From Streptomyces sp. NBC_00094 (GTDB taxonomy: Bacteria > Actinomycetota > Actinomycetes > Streptomycetales > Streptomycetaceae), in assembly GCF_026343125.1 (NCBI RefSeq), contig NZ_JAPEMB010000001.1, forward strand, positions 3,098,501 to 3,162,500: a DNA stretch of 64,000 nucleotides. Reading direction: 5' to 3'. A program made the translations under genes and the position numbers. Numbering within the stretch: position 1 is the first letter of the stretch; every line of letters begins with the position of its first letter. Below are positions 6,900-14,594 of the stretch, in pieces. Below the pieces are notes generated by a model. That model made no database searches, had not been told where the DNA came from, and saw only the letters and a list, made by a program, of their open reading frames with translations.

Positions 6900-8270
6900 T
6901 CACACCTGCGCGTATCCGGACCGGGGCGCCACGTCCGCGACCGCCTCCGTGACCCCCTCGGCGGTCTCGGGCACGGCCGCCGACCGCCGAAGGTATACCG
7001 CCCAGGTGACGACGATGCAGGCCGCGTAGAAGGCCAGGAAGCCCACGAAGGCCCCGGTTCCGGTGCCGGCGGTCTGGAAGGACTGGCGGAAGGCGAGGTT
7101 GATGCCGAGTCCGCCGAGCGCCCCGACCGCGCCGATGAGGCCCATGGAGGCCCCGGAGAGCCGCCGCCCGTAGGCCTCGGCCGCCTCCCCCGCGAGGCCC
7201 TTGCGGTGCCCCTGGGCGAGGAAGATCGCCGGGATCATCTTGTACGTGGAGCCGTTGCCGAGTCCGCTGAGGACGAAGAGCCCGATGAAGCCCACGAGGA
7301 AGACGGCGAGGGACTCGGCCACGGAGGCGTAGATCACCACACCGGTCGAGGCGGCCATCGCGACGAAGGTCCACAGGGTGATGCGGGCGCCGCCGTGCCG
7401 GTCGGCGAGGGAGCCGCCGACGGGCCTGATGAGGGAACCGAGGAGCGGCCCGATGAAGGTGAGCGAGGCGGCCTGGAGCGGGGTGCGCCCGAACTGGGTC
7501 TGGAGCACGAGCCCGAACGCGAAGCTGTAGCCGATGAACGAGCCGAAGGTGCCGATGTAGAGGAAGGCCATGATCCAGGTGTGCCGGGCCCGCACGGCCT
7601 CCTTCGCGGCGCCGGTGTCGTTCTTGACCGGGGCGAGGTTGTCCATGAAGAGCGCGGCGCACACCGCGGCGACGACGATCAGGGGCAGGTAGACGCCGAG
7701 CACGATCCTCGGGTGCATGGCCCCGGCGGTGCCGATCACGAGCAGGCCCACCAGCTGCACGACGGGCACGCCGATGTTGCCGCCGCCCGCGTTGAGCCCG
7801 AGCGCCCAGCCCTTCTTCCGCAGCGGGAAGAAGGCGTTGATGTTGGTCATGGAGGAGGCGAAGTTACCGCCACCGACGCCGGTCAGCGCCGCCACCAGGA
7901 CGAACGTCGTGTACGAGGTGCCGGGCTCCATCACCGCGAAGGCGACGCCGGCGGGCAGCAGGAGCAACAGGGCGCTGAAGATCGTCCAGTTGCGTCCGCC
8001 GAAGCGGGCCACGGCGAAGGTGTACGGGATCCGGATCAGCGCGCCGACGAAGGTGGCGGTCGCGATCAGGAAGAACTTGCCGGCCGGGTCGACGCCGTAC
8101 TGCGGCCCCATGAAGAGCACCATGACCGACCACAGGCTCCAGACCGAGAAGCCGATGTGCTCGGAGAGCACGGAGAAGATCAGGTTCCGCCGCGCGATCC
8201 GCTCCCCCTTCTCACGCCAGAAGGTCTCGTCCTCCGGTTCCCACTGTTCGATCCACCGGCCGCCGCCCAT
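6900..8270 (-). CDS. narK: Nitrate/nitrite major facilitator transporter (NarK/NasA type)
   Basis: This 456-residue membrane protein has about 12 hydrophobic segments. It contains both nitrate-porter signatures: GVGGGNFASSMTNINAFFP near residue 140 and GWALGLNAGGGNIGVPVVQL near 160. A second-half equivalent, LSGLGNGSTYKMIPAIF, is near residue 335. It imports nitrate and/or exports nitrite across the cytoplasmic membrane. The ATG at 8270 gives a normal-length N-terminus (WIEQWEPEDETFWREKG). It is followed 84 bases later by nnaR on the same strand, so the two may be co-transcribed, or nnaR may use its own GlnR-type promoter. A weaker GlnR-like pair (GTCAC ... GAAAC, plus 8347-8372) lies about 80-100 bases upstream. 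Confidence 0.92.
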   Translation of the reverse strand: MGGGRWIEQWEPEDETFWREKGERIARRNLIFSVLSEHIGFSVWSLWSVMVLFMGPQYGVDPAGKFFLIATATFVGALIRIPYTFAVARFGGRNWTIFSALLLLLPAGVAFAVMEPGTSYTTFVLVAALTGVGGGNFASSMTNINAFFPLRKKGWALGLNAGGGNIGVPVVQLVGLLVIGTAGAMHPRIVLGVYLPLIVVAAVCAALFMDNLAPVKNDTGAAKEAVRARHTWIMAFLYIGTFGSFIGYSFAFGLVLQTQFGRTPLQAASLTFIGPLLGSLIRPVGGSLADRHGGARITLWTFVAMAASTGVVIYASVAESLAVFLVGFIGLFVLSGLGNGSTYKMIPAIFLAQGHRKGLAGEAAEAYGRRLSGASMGLIGAVGALGGLGINLAFRQSFQTAGTGTGAFVGFLAFYAACIVVTWAVYLRRSAAVPETAEGVTEAVADVAPRSGYAQV

Positions 8271-8346
8271 GTCGTACCTCCGCGGGTGTCGGGTCCTGGG
8301 GCGTCCACAGCCCCGGTCCTCCTGTCGCAGACGCTAGGGAGGCCGC

Positions 8347-8372
8347 GTTTCAGCCCGGTGCCGCGAGGTGAC
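8347..8372 (-). promoter_or_regulatory. Weak GlnR-like site upstream of narK
   Basis: On the minus strand GTCAC-n6-GCACC-n5-GAAAC lies 77-102 bases before the narK ATG. The half-sites resemble gTnAC/GaAAC, but the second spacing is one base short, so this is only a candidate. Its context (nitrate transporter next to nnaR) makes GlnR/NnaR control plausible. Confidence 0.3.
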
Positions 8373-8603
8373 GGGAGCGGAACCTTGCTCTCACCCGGCG
8401 CGCGGGCGCCCTGTGAGCCGCCTTTTCTTTGGGCTCGGTTCGCCTCCGGGGCGCTCCAGCCGGGCTCACGGCCCCGACCGTGCTCGACCCCTCCTTCGTC
8501 GGGGCCTCCGCGCGCTCGGGACCGTTCCCCCGGCCGCGCCCCTTCGGCTCACTCGCCCGGCCCGGGGGTGGGCGTCCTCCGGATCGGGGTGGCGGGTGCA
8601 GGC

Positions 8604-8682
8604 CTGGGTGACGGGGTGACGGGGTGTCCCGGTCACCCCATCACCGGTCACCCCATCACCGGTCACCGGTCACTGGTCACCC
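8604..8682. repeat. GGTCACC-type tandem repeats and hairpin at the lysR 3' end
   Basis: The 15-base unit GGTCACCCCATCACC occurs twice in tandem (8631-8645, 8646-8660), followed by three 7-base GGTCACC/T units. A complementary run, GGGTGACGGGGTGACGGGGTG, just before it can pair with these. The lysR stop codon (8670-8672) lies inside the repeats. The hairpin may end lysR transcription. The rest of 8271-8603 shows no gene. Confidence 0.6.
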
Positions 8683-9638
8683 GGTATCCCCGGCTCGCCC
8701 TCCGGCAGCCAGGAGCCCGGCGGGCGGTTCAGCCAGCCCTCCTGGGCGCCGATCTCCGCGGCGGCGGTCCGCAGGGCGTCCAGGCCGGGGTGACGCAGGC
8801 CCTTGCGCCACACCAGGCTCACGGGAGACAGGGGTACGGGGTCGACGAGCGGCCGCAGCACGCAGCCCGGCATCGGCGGGAAATCGACGACGGCGAGGAC
8901 CGGGTTGCGGTGCTTGGCCATGATCCGCCGGAACTCCTCGTGGCCGATCGCGAGCGGCGCGGGCGCGGCGAGCTCGAGCCCGCGCCCCGCGAAGAGCCGC
9001 ACGGCGAGGTCGGTCCACTCCGGCGTGCGGTCGTTCCCCGCGCCCGCGTAGATCCGCTCCCCTGCCAGCCGGGCGAGCGGCACCTCGGGCAGGGCGGCGA
9101 GCTCGTGGTCCTCGGGGAGGATCACGGCCATCCGCTCGTACCGCACGAACTGGCAGCCCAGCCGCGCCCGGAGCCCGGCGGCCAGCCCTCCGTACCGCCC
9201 GAAGGAGGTGTCGAGCCGTCCGGCGAGGATCTCCCGCGCGGCGCCCGTGAGTCCGCTCTCGTAGCGGGCCATCAGCTCCTGCTCCGGGGCGAGTTCACGG
9301 GCCCGGCGCAGGACGCGCTCATGGGCGAGGCCGGGGGTGTTGAGGTCGACGAGCAGGGGCCGGGGCTCGGCGCGGAAGGCATCGGTCAGCTCGTCGTGGG
9401 CGGCCAACACCCTTCGCGCGTACGGGAGAAGGCGTTCGCCGTCGGGAGTGAGGGCGACCTGCCGGGTGGTCCGCACGAAGAGCTCGACGCCCAACTCCCC
9501 TTCCAGGCGCCGGATGTCCCGGCTGAGCGCCTGCTGGGCGACGTAGAGGCGAGCGGCGGCACGGGTGAAGTGCAGCTCCTCGGCGACGGCGGCGAAGGCG
9601 CGCAGGAGGCGGGGGTCGATGTCGTACGAGGTGGCCAC
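8670..9638 (-). CDS. LysR-family transcriptional regulator
   Basis: The protein has about 322 residues from the GTG at 9638. The N-terminal winged helix-turn-helix is DPRLLRAFAAVAEELHFTRA through LYVAQQALSRDIRRLEGELG, ending VALTPDGERLLPYARRVL. An effector-binding domain covers residues ~90-300. An upstream GTG at 9674 would add 12 residues (AIHAPVLLNAA) and cannot be ruled out; the later one fits the family start better. It is divergent from the MFS gene at 9722, the usual layout for a LysR regulator and its target. The 83-base intergenic region contains CAACAC (9651-9656) and GTGTTG (9682-9687), a possible binding site. The inducer is unknown. Confidence 0.88.
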   Translation of the reverse strand: MATSYDIDPRLLRAFAAVAEELHFTRAAARLYVAQQALSRDIRRLEGELGVELFVRTTRQVALTPDGERLLPYARRVLAAHDELTDAFRAEPRPLLVDLNTPGLAHERVLRRARELAPEQELMARYESGLTGAAREILAGRLDTSFGRYGGLAAGLRARLGCQFVRYERMAVILPEDHELAALPEVPLARLAGERIYAGAGNDRTPEWTDLAVRLFAGRGLELAAPAPLAIGHEEFRRIMAKHRNPVLAVVDFPPMPGCVLRPLVDPVPLSPVSLVWRKGLRHPGLDALRTAAAEIGAQEGWLNRPPGSWLPEGEPGIPGDQ

Positions 9639-9721
9639 CGCCGCATTTAACAACACAGGTGCGTGAATGGCCACCGATCAGGTGTTGGACCCACCGGGTC
9701 CGCGCCCGCGAACCTTGGTCC

Positions 9722-11143
9722 ATGCCGCAACCGGACCTCACCCTCACCCCGGCCGGCCCGGCCCTCGCCCCTCGCTACCGCGACCGGCGAACCGCCGCGG
9801 CCGACGAACCCGCCGCGACTCGTGGACCCGTCCTGGGCCGCGGAACCGCCACGACGCGCAAGCCCGTCCTGGGCCGCGGCCCCGGGCGCCGGGCCACCGC
9901 GTCCGACGGCCACAGCCTCGGCCACGACCGTGACCGCGACCGCGACCTGCCGAAGGTCTCGCCCCGCAACCCCTACCTCCGCCTCTTCGCCCTCCCCGGC
10001 ACCCGCGCCTTCACCGTCGGCAATCTGATCGCCCGGCTGCCCAGCGGCATGTTCGGCGTGAGTGCCCTGATCATGATCGCGGGCCGGTACGACTCCTACG
10101 CCCTGGCCGGTTCCGTCACCGCCACCGGCCTCACCGCGGGGGCGCTGGCCGCCCCCTGGATCGCCCGGCTCGTCGACCGGCACGGCCAGGCGCGCGTCGC
10201 CGTACCCGCCACGCTGTACGCGGTCCTCGGCCATCTCGTCCTGATCCTCTGCGTCCACCAGAAGGCACCCGTCTGGGCGCTCTTCCTCACGGTCGCCGTC
10301 AGCGCCACCGCCCCGAACACGGGCGGCATGTCCCGGGCCCGCTGGGCGCACCTCCTCCGGGGCGATCCGGACGCCCTGCACACCGCCAACGCCTTCGAGC
10401 AGGCCGCCGACGAGCTGTGCTTCATGCTCGGCCCGATGCTCGCCGTCCTCCTCTGCTCGGCGCTCTTCCCGGAGGCGGGGACGCTCGTCGCCGTCGTCCT
10501 CTTCCTCGGCGGCATCCTGTTCTTCGCCGCCCAGCGCGCCACCGAACCGCCGGTCTCCCCCCGCACCGCCGCCGGCTCCCCGCTGCGGAACCGGGGCATG
10601 GTGCCGCTGCTCGCGGTCTTCCTCGCCACCGGTGCGGTCTTCGGCTCGATGGAGGTGGTGGCGCTGGCGTACGTGGACGGCCCCGCCGCCGGCCCCGTCC
10701 TCGCCCTCCAGGCCGCCGGCTCCTGCGCGGCGGGGCTGCTCTACGGCCGCGCCCGCCGCACCGCACGGCTCCGTAGCTGCCTGGCCGCGATGGCCGTCCT
10801 GATGACGATGCCGCTGCTCGCCGCCACGACCGGCTCCCTGCTCGCCCTCGCGGGCGGCCTGCTCGTGGCCGGCATGGCGACGGCCCCGACGATGGTCACG
10901 GGCATGGGCCTGGTCCAGCGCCTGACGCCCGTGTCGCAGCTCAACGAGGGCATGACGCTCGCGGTGACCGCGCTGCTCGCCGGCATCGCCGCGGGCTCCG
11001 CCACCGGCGGCTGGTCCGCCGACCACGCCCCCTTCGCCGCCTTCGGCTTCCTCGTCCCGGCCGCGGCCGCGGCCCTGGCCCTGGCGCTGTGCGCGGTGAC
11101 CGGGGTGGGCCACCGCGCACCGGCCCGGAACGAACAGGCCTGA
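9722..11143 (+). CDS. Major facilitator superfamily transporter with basic N-terminal extension
   Basis: The 473-residue protein has about 11-12 hydrophobic segments from residue ~95 on. SDRs of the MFS type are recognisable (APWIARLVDRHGQARVAVPA, the loop-2/3 motif A equivalent). The first 85 residues are hydrophilic and Arg/Asp-rich with an internal duplication (PVLGRG occurs twice), unusual for an MFS protein; the true start may lie nearer residue 85. A cytoplasmic tail is the alternative. Sequence style resembles actinobacterial drug/metabolite efflux proteins. It is divergently transcribed from the LysR regulator and probably under its control. The substrate cannot be deduced. Confidence 0.8.
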   Translation: MPQPDLTLTPAGPALAPRYRDRRTAAADEPAATRGPVLGRGTATTRKPVLGRGPGRRATASDGHSLGHDRDRDRDLPKVSPRNPYLRLFALPGTRAFTVGNLIARLPSGMFGVSALIMIAGRYDSYALAGSVTATGLTAGALAAPWIARLVDRHGQARVAVPATLYAVLGHLVLILCVHQKAPVWALFLTVAVSATAPNTGGMSRARWAHLLRGDPDALHTANAFEQAADELCFMLGPMLAVLLCSALFPEAGTLVAVVLFLGGILFFAAQRATEPPVSPRTAAGSPLRNRGMVPLLAVFLATGAVFGSMEVVALAYVDGPAAGPVLALQAAGSCAAGLLYGRARRTARLRSCLAAMAVLMTMPLLAATTGSLLALAGGLLVAGMATAPTMVTGMGLVQRLTPVSQLNEGMTLAVTALLAGIAAGSATGGWSADHAPFAAFGFLVPAAAAALALALCAVTGVGHRAPARNEQA

Positions 11144-11149
11144 CGCGCC

Positions 11150-11430
11150 TCAGCTCTGCCGCAGGGGCGGCATCGGCACCTGCACGCCGTAGGCGGTCGC
11201 CCCCGCCCCGGTGCCGCCCTCGCAGCCGTTGGGCTCCTGCGTGCCGAGGCCCCGCGTCGACGGCTTCTCCGCCGCCCAGAACATGTACCCGAGCAGCCCG
11301 GCCGTGGTGCCCGCCCCGTTCGGGGCGGCGTTCCGCACCCAGTCGCCGGTGGCCTTCTGCAGCGAGTTCGCGAAGTCGGTGCACTCGGGCAACGGGCTGC
11401 GCCCGTACGCCAGGTAGAGCCCGGCGGTAC
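11150..11430 (-). pseudogene. 3' remnant of a secreted-protein gene
   Basis: On the minus strand about 90 codons with normal Streptomyces codon bias encode a fragment starting near GLYLAYGRSPLPECTDFANS and ending YGVQVPMPPLRQS. It contains GYMFWAAEKPSTRGLGTQ and two cysteines, resembling the C-terminus of an exported enzyme. No start codon, ribosome site or signal peptide precedes it. Instead the frame runs into a GGGGGTCC/GGACCCCC-type hairpin (about 11440-11465), so the 5' part seems deleted. It might belong to a glycoside-hydrolase-like family, but I cannot name it. It lies 6 bases from the convergent MFS stop. Confidence 0.5.
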
Positions 11431-11610
11431 TGCGCCTTCCCGGGGGACGACCCCCGGACCCCCAGCACGCAGCAGCGCCCCCCTGCGCGAAGCCCCCACC
11501 GCCAGGCACCACGCCGGCAGCAGGCCGCGCGCCCTCCCTCGTTTGAGTGACGCCCACGCGCAGGACTCAGCGGTACGGTTCAGGTGTACGCCCGTAGCGG
11601 AGGAGAACGC

Positions 11611-11907
11611 ATGAGCGCTCAGCACGCCGAACCCGCCTACCCCACGGCACCCCGCCTGAAAACGGTCGGCGACATACGTGCCGCGTTGCGTCAGGGACGC
11701 GGTTTTCCGGGCGACGCGGAGAGCTTTGAAGCCGACCTGGCCCGGGCTCTGGACGCCTCCACGCCCACTGACCTCCACCGTGTCGCCGACGTACTCAACG
11801 AGTACGCGGGGAGCATCGCTGCCTACTCGGACCCCGAGTTCGACGCAGCGGTAGAGGAAGGGCTCGACCTGATCTCGGAGATCAAGAAGAGGGGCCCGCT
11901 GTCTTGA
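11611..11907 (+). CDS. Small DUF6247-like protein, putative antitoxin
   Basis: This 98-residue acidic protein (ESFEADLARALDASTPTDLH, then LHRVADVLNEYAGSIAAYSD) resembles small actinobacterial proteins of the DUF6247 type that sit directly upstream of RelE-like genes. The ATG at 11611 has GGAGGAG about 7 bases upstream. Its TGA overlaps the TTG start of the next gene (TTGA), indicating translational coupling. Codon use is less GC3-biased than in neighbours, consistent with acquired DNA. The antitoxin role is inferred from gene pairing and size only. Confidence 0.6.
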   Translation: MSAQHAEPAYPTAPRLKTVGDIRAALRQGRGFPGDAESFEADLARALDASTPTDLHRVADVLNEYAGSIAAYSDPEFDAAVEEGLDLISEIKKRGPLS

Positions 11908-12206
11908 GCCGACGCACCACGATCGCCGAGATCACCGCAAGCGCGGCTCGACGGTTGAAACTCCTGGGGCCTGTCGCGGAGGAAGCGGTCGAGTCTCTCC
12001 GCCGGAAACTCGAGTACGCACCGCGCCTCGGCGTCCGGCGAGAACCTGTCCGCGGGACAGGCGAAGCAACCGCGTACCGGACTCGCGTCGAAGAACGTCC
12101 AGGCATGCCAGGGCTGACCATCGTGTACCTGTACCTGCCTCAGCCGGCGCCCCCCGCCGTCGCCATCATCACGGTCACTCCCGATGACTCCGATCGGGAC
12201 GAGTAG
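11904..12206 (+). CDS. Small basic protein, putative RelE/ParE-like toxin
   Basis: This 100-residue protein starts with TTG (11904-11906), sharing TTGA with the stop of the preceding gene. It has the size and layout of RelE/ParE-fold toxins: an N-terminal helical part (AARRLKLLGPVAEEAVESLR), then beta-rich sequence (TAYRTRVEERPGMPGLTIVY) and a final strand AIITVTPDD. No catalytic residues can be assigned with certainty. It ends 14 bases before a strong terminator and 65 bases from the 3' end of tmRNA. An mRNA-interferase function is a guess from organisation; it could also be an unrelated accessory pair. Confidence 0.5.
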   Translation: MSRRTTIAEITASAARRLKLLGPVAEEAVESLRRKLEYAPRLGVRREPVRGTGEATAYRTRVEERPGMPGLTIVYLYLPQPAPPAVAIITVTPDDSDRDE

Positions 12207-12219
12207 CGGACGGCATGAC

Positions 12220-12254
12220 AAAGGCCCGGCAGTCGTGACGACTGCCGGGCCTTT
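12220..12254. terminator. Bidirectional terminator between TA-like pair and ssrA
   Basis: AAAGGCCCGGCAGTCGT (12220-12236) pairs with its complement ending at 12254 (GACTGCCGGGCCTTT), a stem of about 15-17 pairs flanked by A and T runs on both sides. It can terminate the toxin-like gene (plus) and tmRNA transcription (minus). Confidence 0.85.
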
Positions 12255-12270
12255 GCCCACATGGGATGAG

Positions 12271-12661
12271 TGGAGATGGCGGGAATCGAACCCGCGTCCA
12301 CCGGTGCAGAAACAGGGCTTCTCCGTGCGCAGTCCGCTACGAGTTTCTCAGCCCCGGAGATCACGCGGACAAGTCTCCGACGGGCTCAGTCACTGTTTGA
12401 TTTCCCTCTAACCCCCGTGACCGGGGCTAGAGGTTTAGATCCCTAAATGACGCCAGGATCCGGGTCGGGACCACCCCCGGGCTGACGCTCCTCACAGAGG
12501 CTTCTGTTCGTTACCTAAAATTAGGCAGCGAGGGCGAAGCGGGAGTTATCGCTCTTGGAGTTGGCGATTATTGGTTGCGACATATGGTTTACGAGATCAT
12601 TGCCGCTTCCTCGACACGCTTCCCCTGTTTCGACAATCCGCTGTCGAAACCGATCATCCCC
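12271..12661 (-). ncRNA. ssrA: Transfer-messenger RNA (tmRNA)
   Basis: The RNA is about 391 nt. The 5' end (minus strand from 12661) is GGGGATGATCGGTTTCGACA and the 3' end is GGTTCGATTCCCGCCATCTCCA, which contains the T-loop. The acceptor stem GGGGAUG pairs with CAUCUCC (one G-U). The CCA tail is not encoded. The tag reading frame, ending at 12522 with TAA, reads ANSKSDNSRFALAA, the ALAA end being the proteolysis signal. With SmpB it rescues stalled ribosomes. smpB lies 128 bases upstream on the same strand, but ssrA has its own promoter. Confidence 0.97.
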
Positions 12662-12666
12662 ATGTT

Positions 12667-12694
12667 GCTGTATTTAATTGAAAACACAGTTCAA
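12667..12694 (-). promoter_or_regulatory. ssrA promoter
   Basis: On the minus strand TTGAAC (-35, 12694-12689) is followed by a 16-base spacer and TACAGC (-10, 12672-12667), 5 bases before the GGGG that starts tmRNA. This is a good HrdB-type promoter at the expected distance. Confidence 0.7.
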
Positions 12695-12717
12695 AAGCCG
12701 CACCCTCTGTGGGGTGC
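12695..12717 (-). terminator. smpB terminator
   Basis: On the minus strand GCACCC-CACAGA-GGGTGC is followed by GGCTTTTG. The hairpin (arms at 12700-12705 and 12712-12717) lies about 70-90 bases after the smpB stop and directly before the ssrA promoter. Confidence 0.6.
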
Positions 12718-12788
12718 AAGGCCCATCGTACGTGACCGACGGGTGCTGTCGCCAGCGTATTACCCGCGACCCCGCCGCCGGCAGGCCG

Positions 12789-13328
12789 CTACGCCGACTG
12801 CGCCGCCCGCTGCCTGCGCTTGGCCGCCGCGATGGCCCGGTTCGTCTCGCGCGTGTCCTGCTGTTCCCTCAGGGTCTGACGCTTGTCGTACTCCTTCTTG
12901 CCCTTGGCGAGCGCGATCTCGACCTTGACCCGACCGCCCAGGAAGTACAGCGCGAGGGGCACGATCGTGTGACCCGTCTCCTGCGCCTTCGACTCCAGCT
13001 TGTCGATCTCCTCGCGGTGCAGCAGGAGCTTGCGCTTCCGCTTCGCCGAGTGGTTGGTCCAGCTGCCCTGCATGTACTCGGGCACATGGATGTTGTGCAG
13101 CCACGCCTCGTGGTCGTCGATCTGCACGAATCCGTCGACGAGCGACGCCCGACCCATCCGCAGCGACTTCACCTCGGTGCCCATGAGCACCACACCACAC
13201 TCATACGTGTCGATGATGTGGTAGTCGTGGCGCGCCTTCTTGTTCTGCGCGATGAGCTTGCGCTCGGGCGCCTTGTCCTGGTTCTTCTTGGCAGGCTTGC
13301 CCTGCACGTTCACGAGTCCCTTTGCCAT
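12789..13328 (-). CDS. smpB: SsrA-binding protein SmpB
   Basis: This 179-residue protein is the tmRNA-binding partner in trans-translation. The core is recognisable as [40 protein letters not shown] and [20 protein letters not shown], which form the OB-fold that holds the tRNA-like end of tm[23 protein letters not shown] leads into the C-terminal basic tail that occupies the mRNA channel. Streptomyces SmpB has an N-terminal Lys-rich extension ([20 protein letters not shown]), seen here. The start is ATG at 13328. It is followed by ssrA and preceded 18 bases upstream by the protease gene on the same strand. Confidence 0.96.
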   Translation of the reverse strand: MAKGLVNVQGKPAKKNQDKAPERKLIAQNKKARHDYHIIDTYECGVVLMGTEVKSLRMGRASLVDGFVQIDDHEAWLHNIHVPEYMQGSWTNHSAKRKRKLLLHREEIDKLESKAQETGHTIVPLALYFLGGRVKVEIALAKGKKEYDKRQTLREQQDTRETNRAIAAAKRRQRAAQSA

Positions 13329-13346
13329 AGTGCGGCCATTTTCGCA

Positions 13347-14516
13347 CTACGAGCCCCCTCTGAGGCCACTCAATACCGTGCGGGCCTGTTCCTCGGCCCC
13401 TTCCCCCGCCGTCAGGTCGGGTGTGATGCCCCGGCCGTCCACCGCGTGCCCGGCGGGCGTGCGGTAGTGGCCGACGGTCAGCTCGGCCACGGAGCCGTCC
13501 GGAAGGGCGCTCGGCATCTGCACCGAGCCCTTGCCGAAGGTGCGCGAACCGACCGTGACCGCCCGGCCCCGGTCCTGGAGCGCGCCGGTGAGGAGCTCGG
13601 CCGCACTCATCGTGCCGCCGTCGATCAGCGCCACCAGGGGCCGGCCGGTGTCGCCGCCCCCGTCCGCGTACACGGCCCGCTGCTCGCCCTCCACGTCGTA
13701 CGTGGCGACCAGGCCGCCGTCGAGGAAGGCGGAGGCGGCGACGGCGGCCTCCGCGACGAGACCGCCCGCGTTGCCCCGCAGGTCCAGCAGGACCCCGGCG
13801 CCGGCCGGGGCGTCCCGTACCGCGTCCCGCACCCGCGCGCCCGCGCCCTTCGTGAAGGCGGCCACCTTGATCAGGACGGCCCCGTCGTCGAGGCGGCGGA
13901 CGCTGACCGGGTCGGTCGCGAGCCGGGCCCGGTGCAGGGTCCGCGTCCAGGCGACGCGGCCGCGCTCCACCCGGACGGCGACGGCCGATCCCTGGACGCC
14001 GTCGCCGCGCAGCAGGGAGACGACCTCGGAGACGGAGAGCCCTCCGACCGGACGCCCGTCGACGGCGACGAGCCGGTCACCGACCCGGAGCCCGGCGCGC
14101 TCTGCGGGGCCGCCGGCCTGCACCCGGGTCACCTCGACCCCACCGCCGCCGGTGGCCCGGCCCGCGGAGAGCCCGACGCCCGTGTAGGCGCCGTCGAGGG
14201 CCTGCTCGAAGTCGGCGTACTCCTTCTTGTCGTACACCGCGCCCCAGCGGTCGCCGCTGCGGCTGACGAACTCCTCGGCGGCCTGCTTGCCCGACTTCCC
14301 GTCGGCCATGGCCGCGGCGGCGGCCCGGTTCAGGGCGGCGCGGTCCACCGTGGCCGTCAGGGCCGGGTCCGGCCGCTCCGCGCCCGCGGTGTCCTGCCGG
14401 GGCAGGGAACCGGTGGCGGCGGCCGTGGCGAGGACACCGGTGAAGACCAACGTCAGAACGGCCCCACGGAGCACTCCGCGGGGCCGGATACAGAGGAGGT
14501 CGGCGCCGCCCGGCAT
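13347..14516 (-). CDS. S41 C-terminal processing peptidase (CtpA-like)
   Basis: This 389-residue exported protease starts with an N-terminal hydrophobic segment (RGAVLTLVFTGVLATAAATG) acting as signal peptide or anchor. A PDZ domain (about 115-200: GVEVTRVQAGGPAERAGLRV) follows. The S41 domain has nucleophile Ser in DGGTMSAAELLTGAL and general-base Lys in SRTFGKGSVQMP. It cleaves extracytoplasmic proteins near their C-termini. I use ATG at 14516; a GTG at 14525 is 3 codons upstream. It lies between ftsX (with a terminator in between) and smpB, a conserved Streptomyces order. Its specific substrate is unknown. Confidence 0.9.
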   Translation of the reverse strand: MPGGADLLCIRPRGVLRGAVLTLVFTGVLATAAATGSLPRQDTAGAERPDPALTATVDRAALNRAAAAAMADGKSGKQAAEEFVSRSGDRWGAVYDKKEYADFEQALDGAYTGVGLSAGRATGGGGVEVTRVQAGGPAERAGLRVGDRLVAVDGRPVGGLSVSEVVSLLRGDGVQGSAVAVRVERGRVAWTRTLHRARLATDPVSVRRLDDGAVLIKVAAFTKGAGARVRDAVRDAPAGAGVLLDLRGNAGGLVAEAAVAASAFLDGGLVATYDVEGEQRAVYADGGGDTGRPLVALIDGGTMSAAELLTGALQDRGRAVTVGSRTFGKGSVQMPSALPDGSVAELTVGHYRTPAGHAVDGRGITPDLTAGEGAEEQARTVLSGLRGGS

Positions 14517-14535
14517 GGCGCCCACTCTAGGACAA

Positions 14536-14578
14536 GCGAACGGCGCCGCACGGGCTTTGCCCGTACGACGCCGTTCGC
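14536..14578 (-). terminator. Terminator after ftsX
   Basis: GCGAACGGCG (14536-14545) pairs with CGCCGTTCGC (14569-14578), and the inner arms GCACGGGC/GCCCGTAC extend the stem. It lies 17 bases after the ftsX stop on the minus strand. Confidence 0.75.
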
Positions 14579-14594
14579 CGTCAGCGGTGTCTTC

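Noticed and set aside
11440..11610. A promoter-like GGAC/GTCC hairpin as an RNA gene
   Set aside because: A simple GGGGGTCC/GGACCCCC palindrome, common in Streptomyces intergenic DNA, with no other features.
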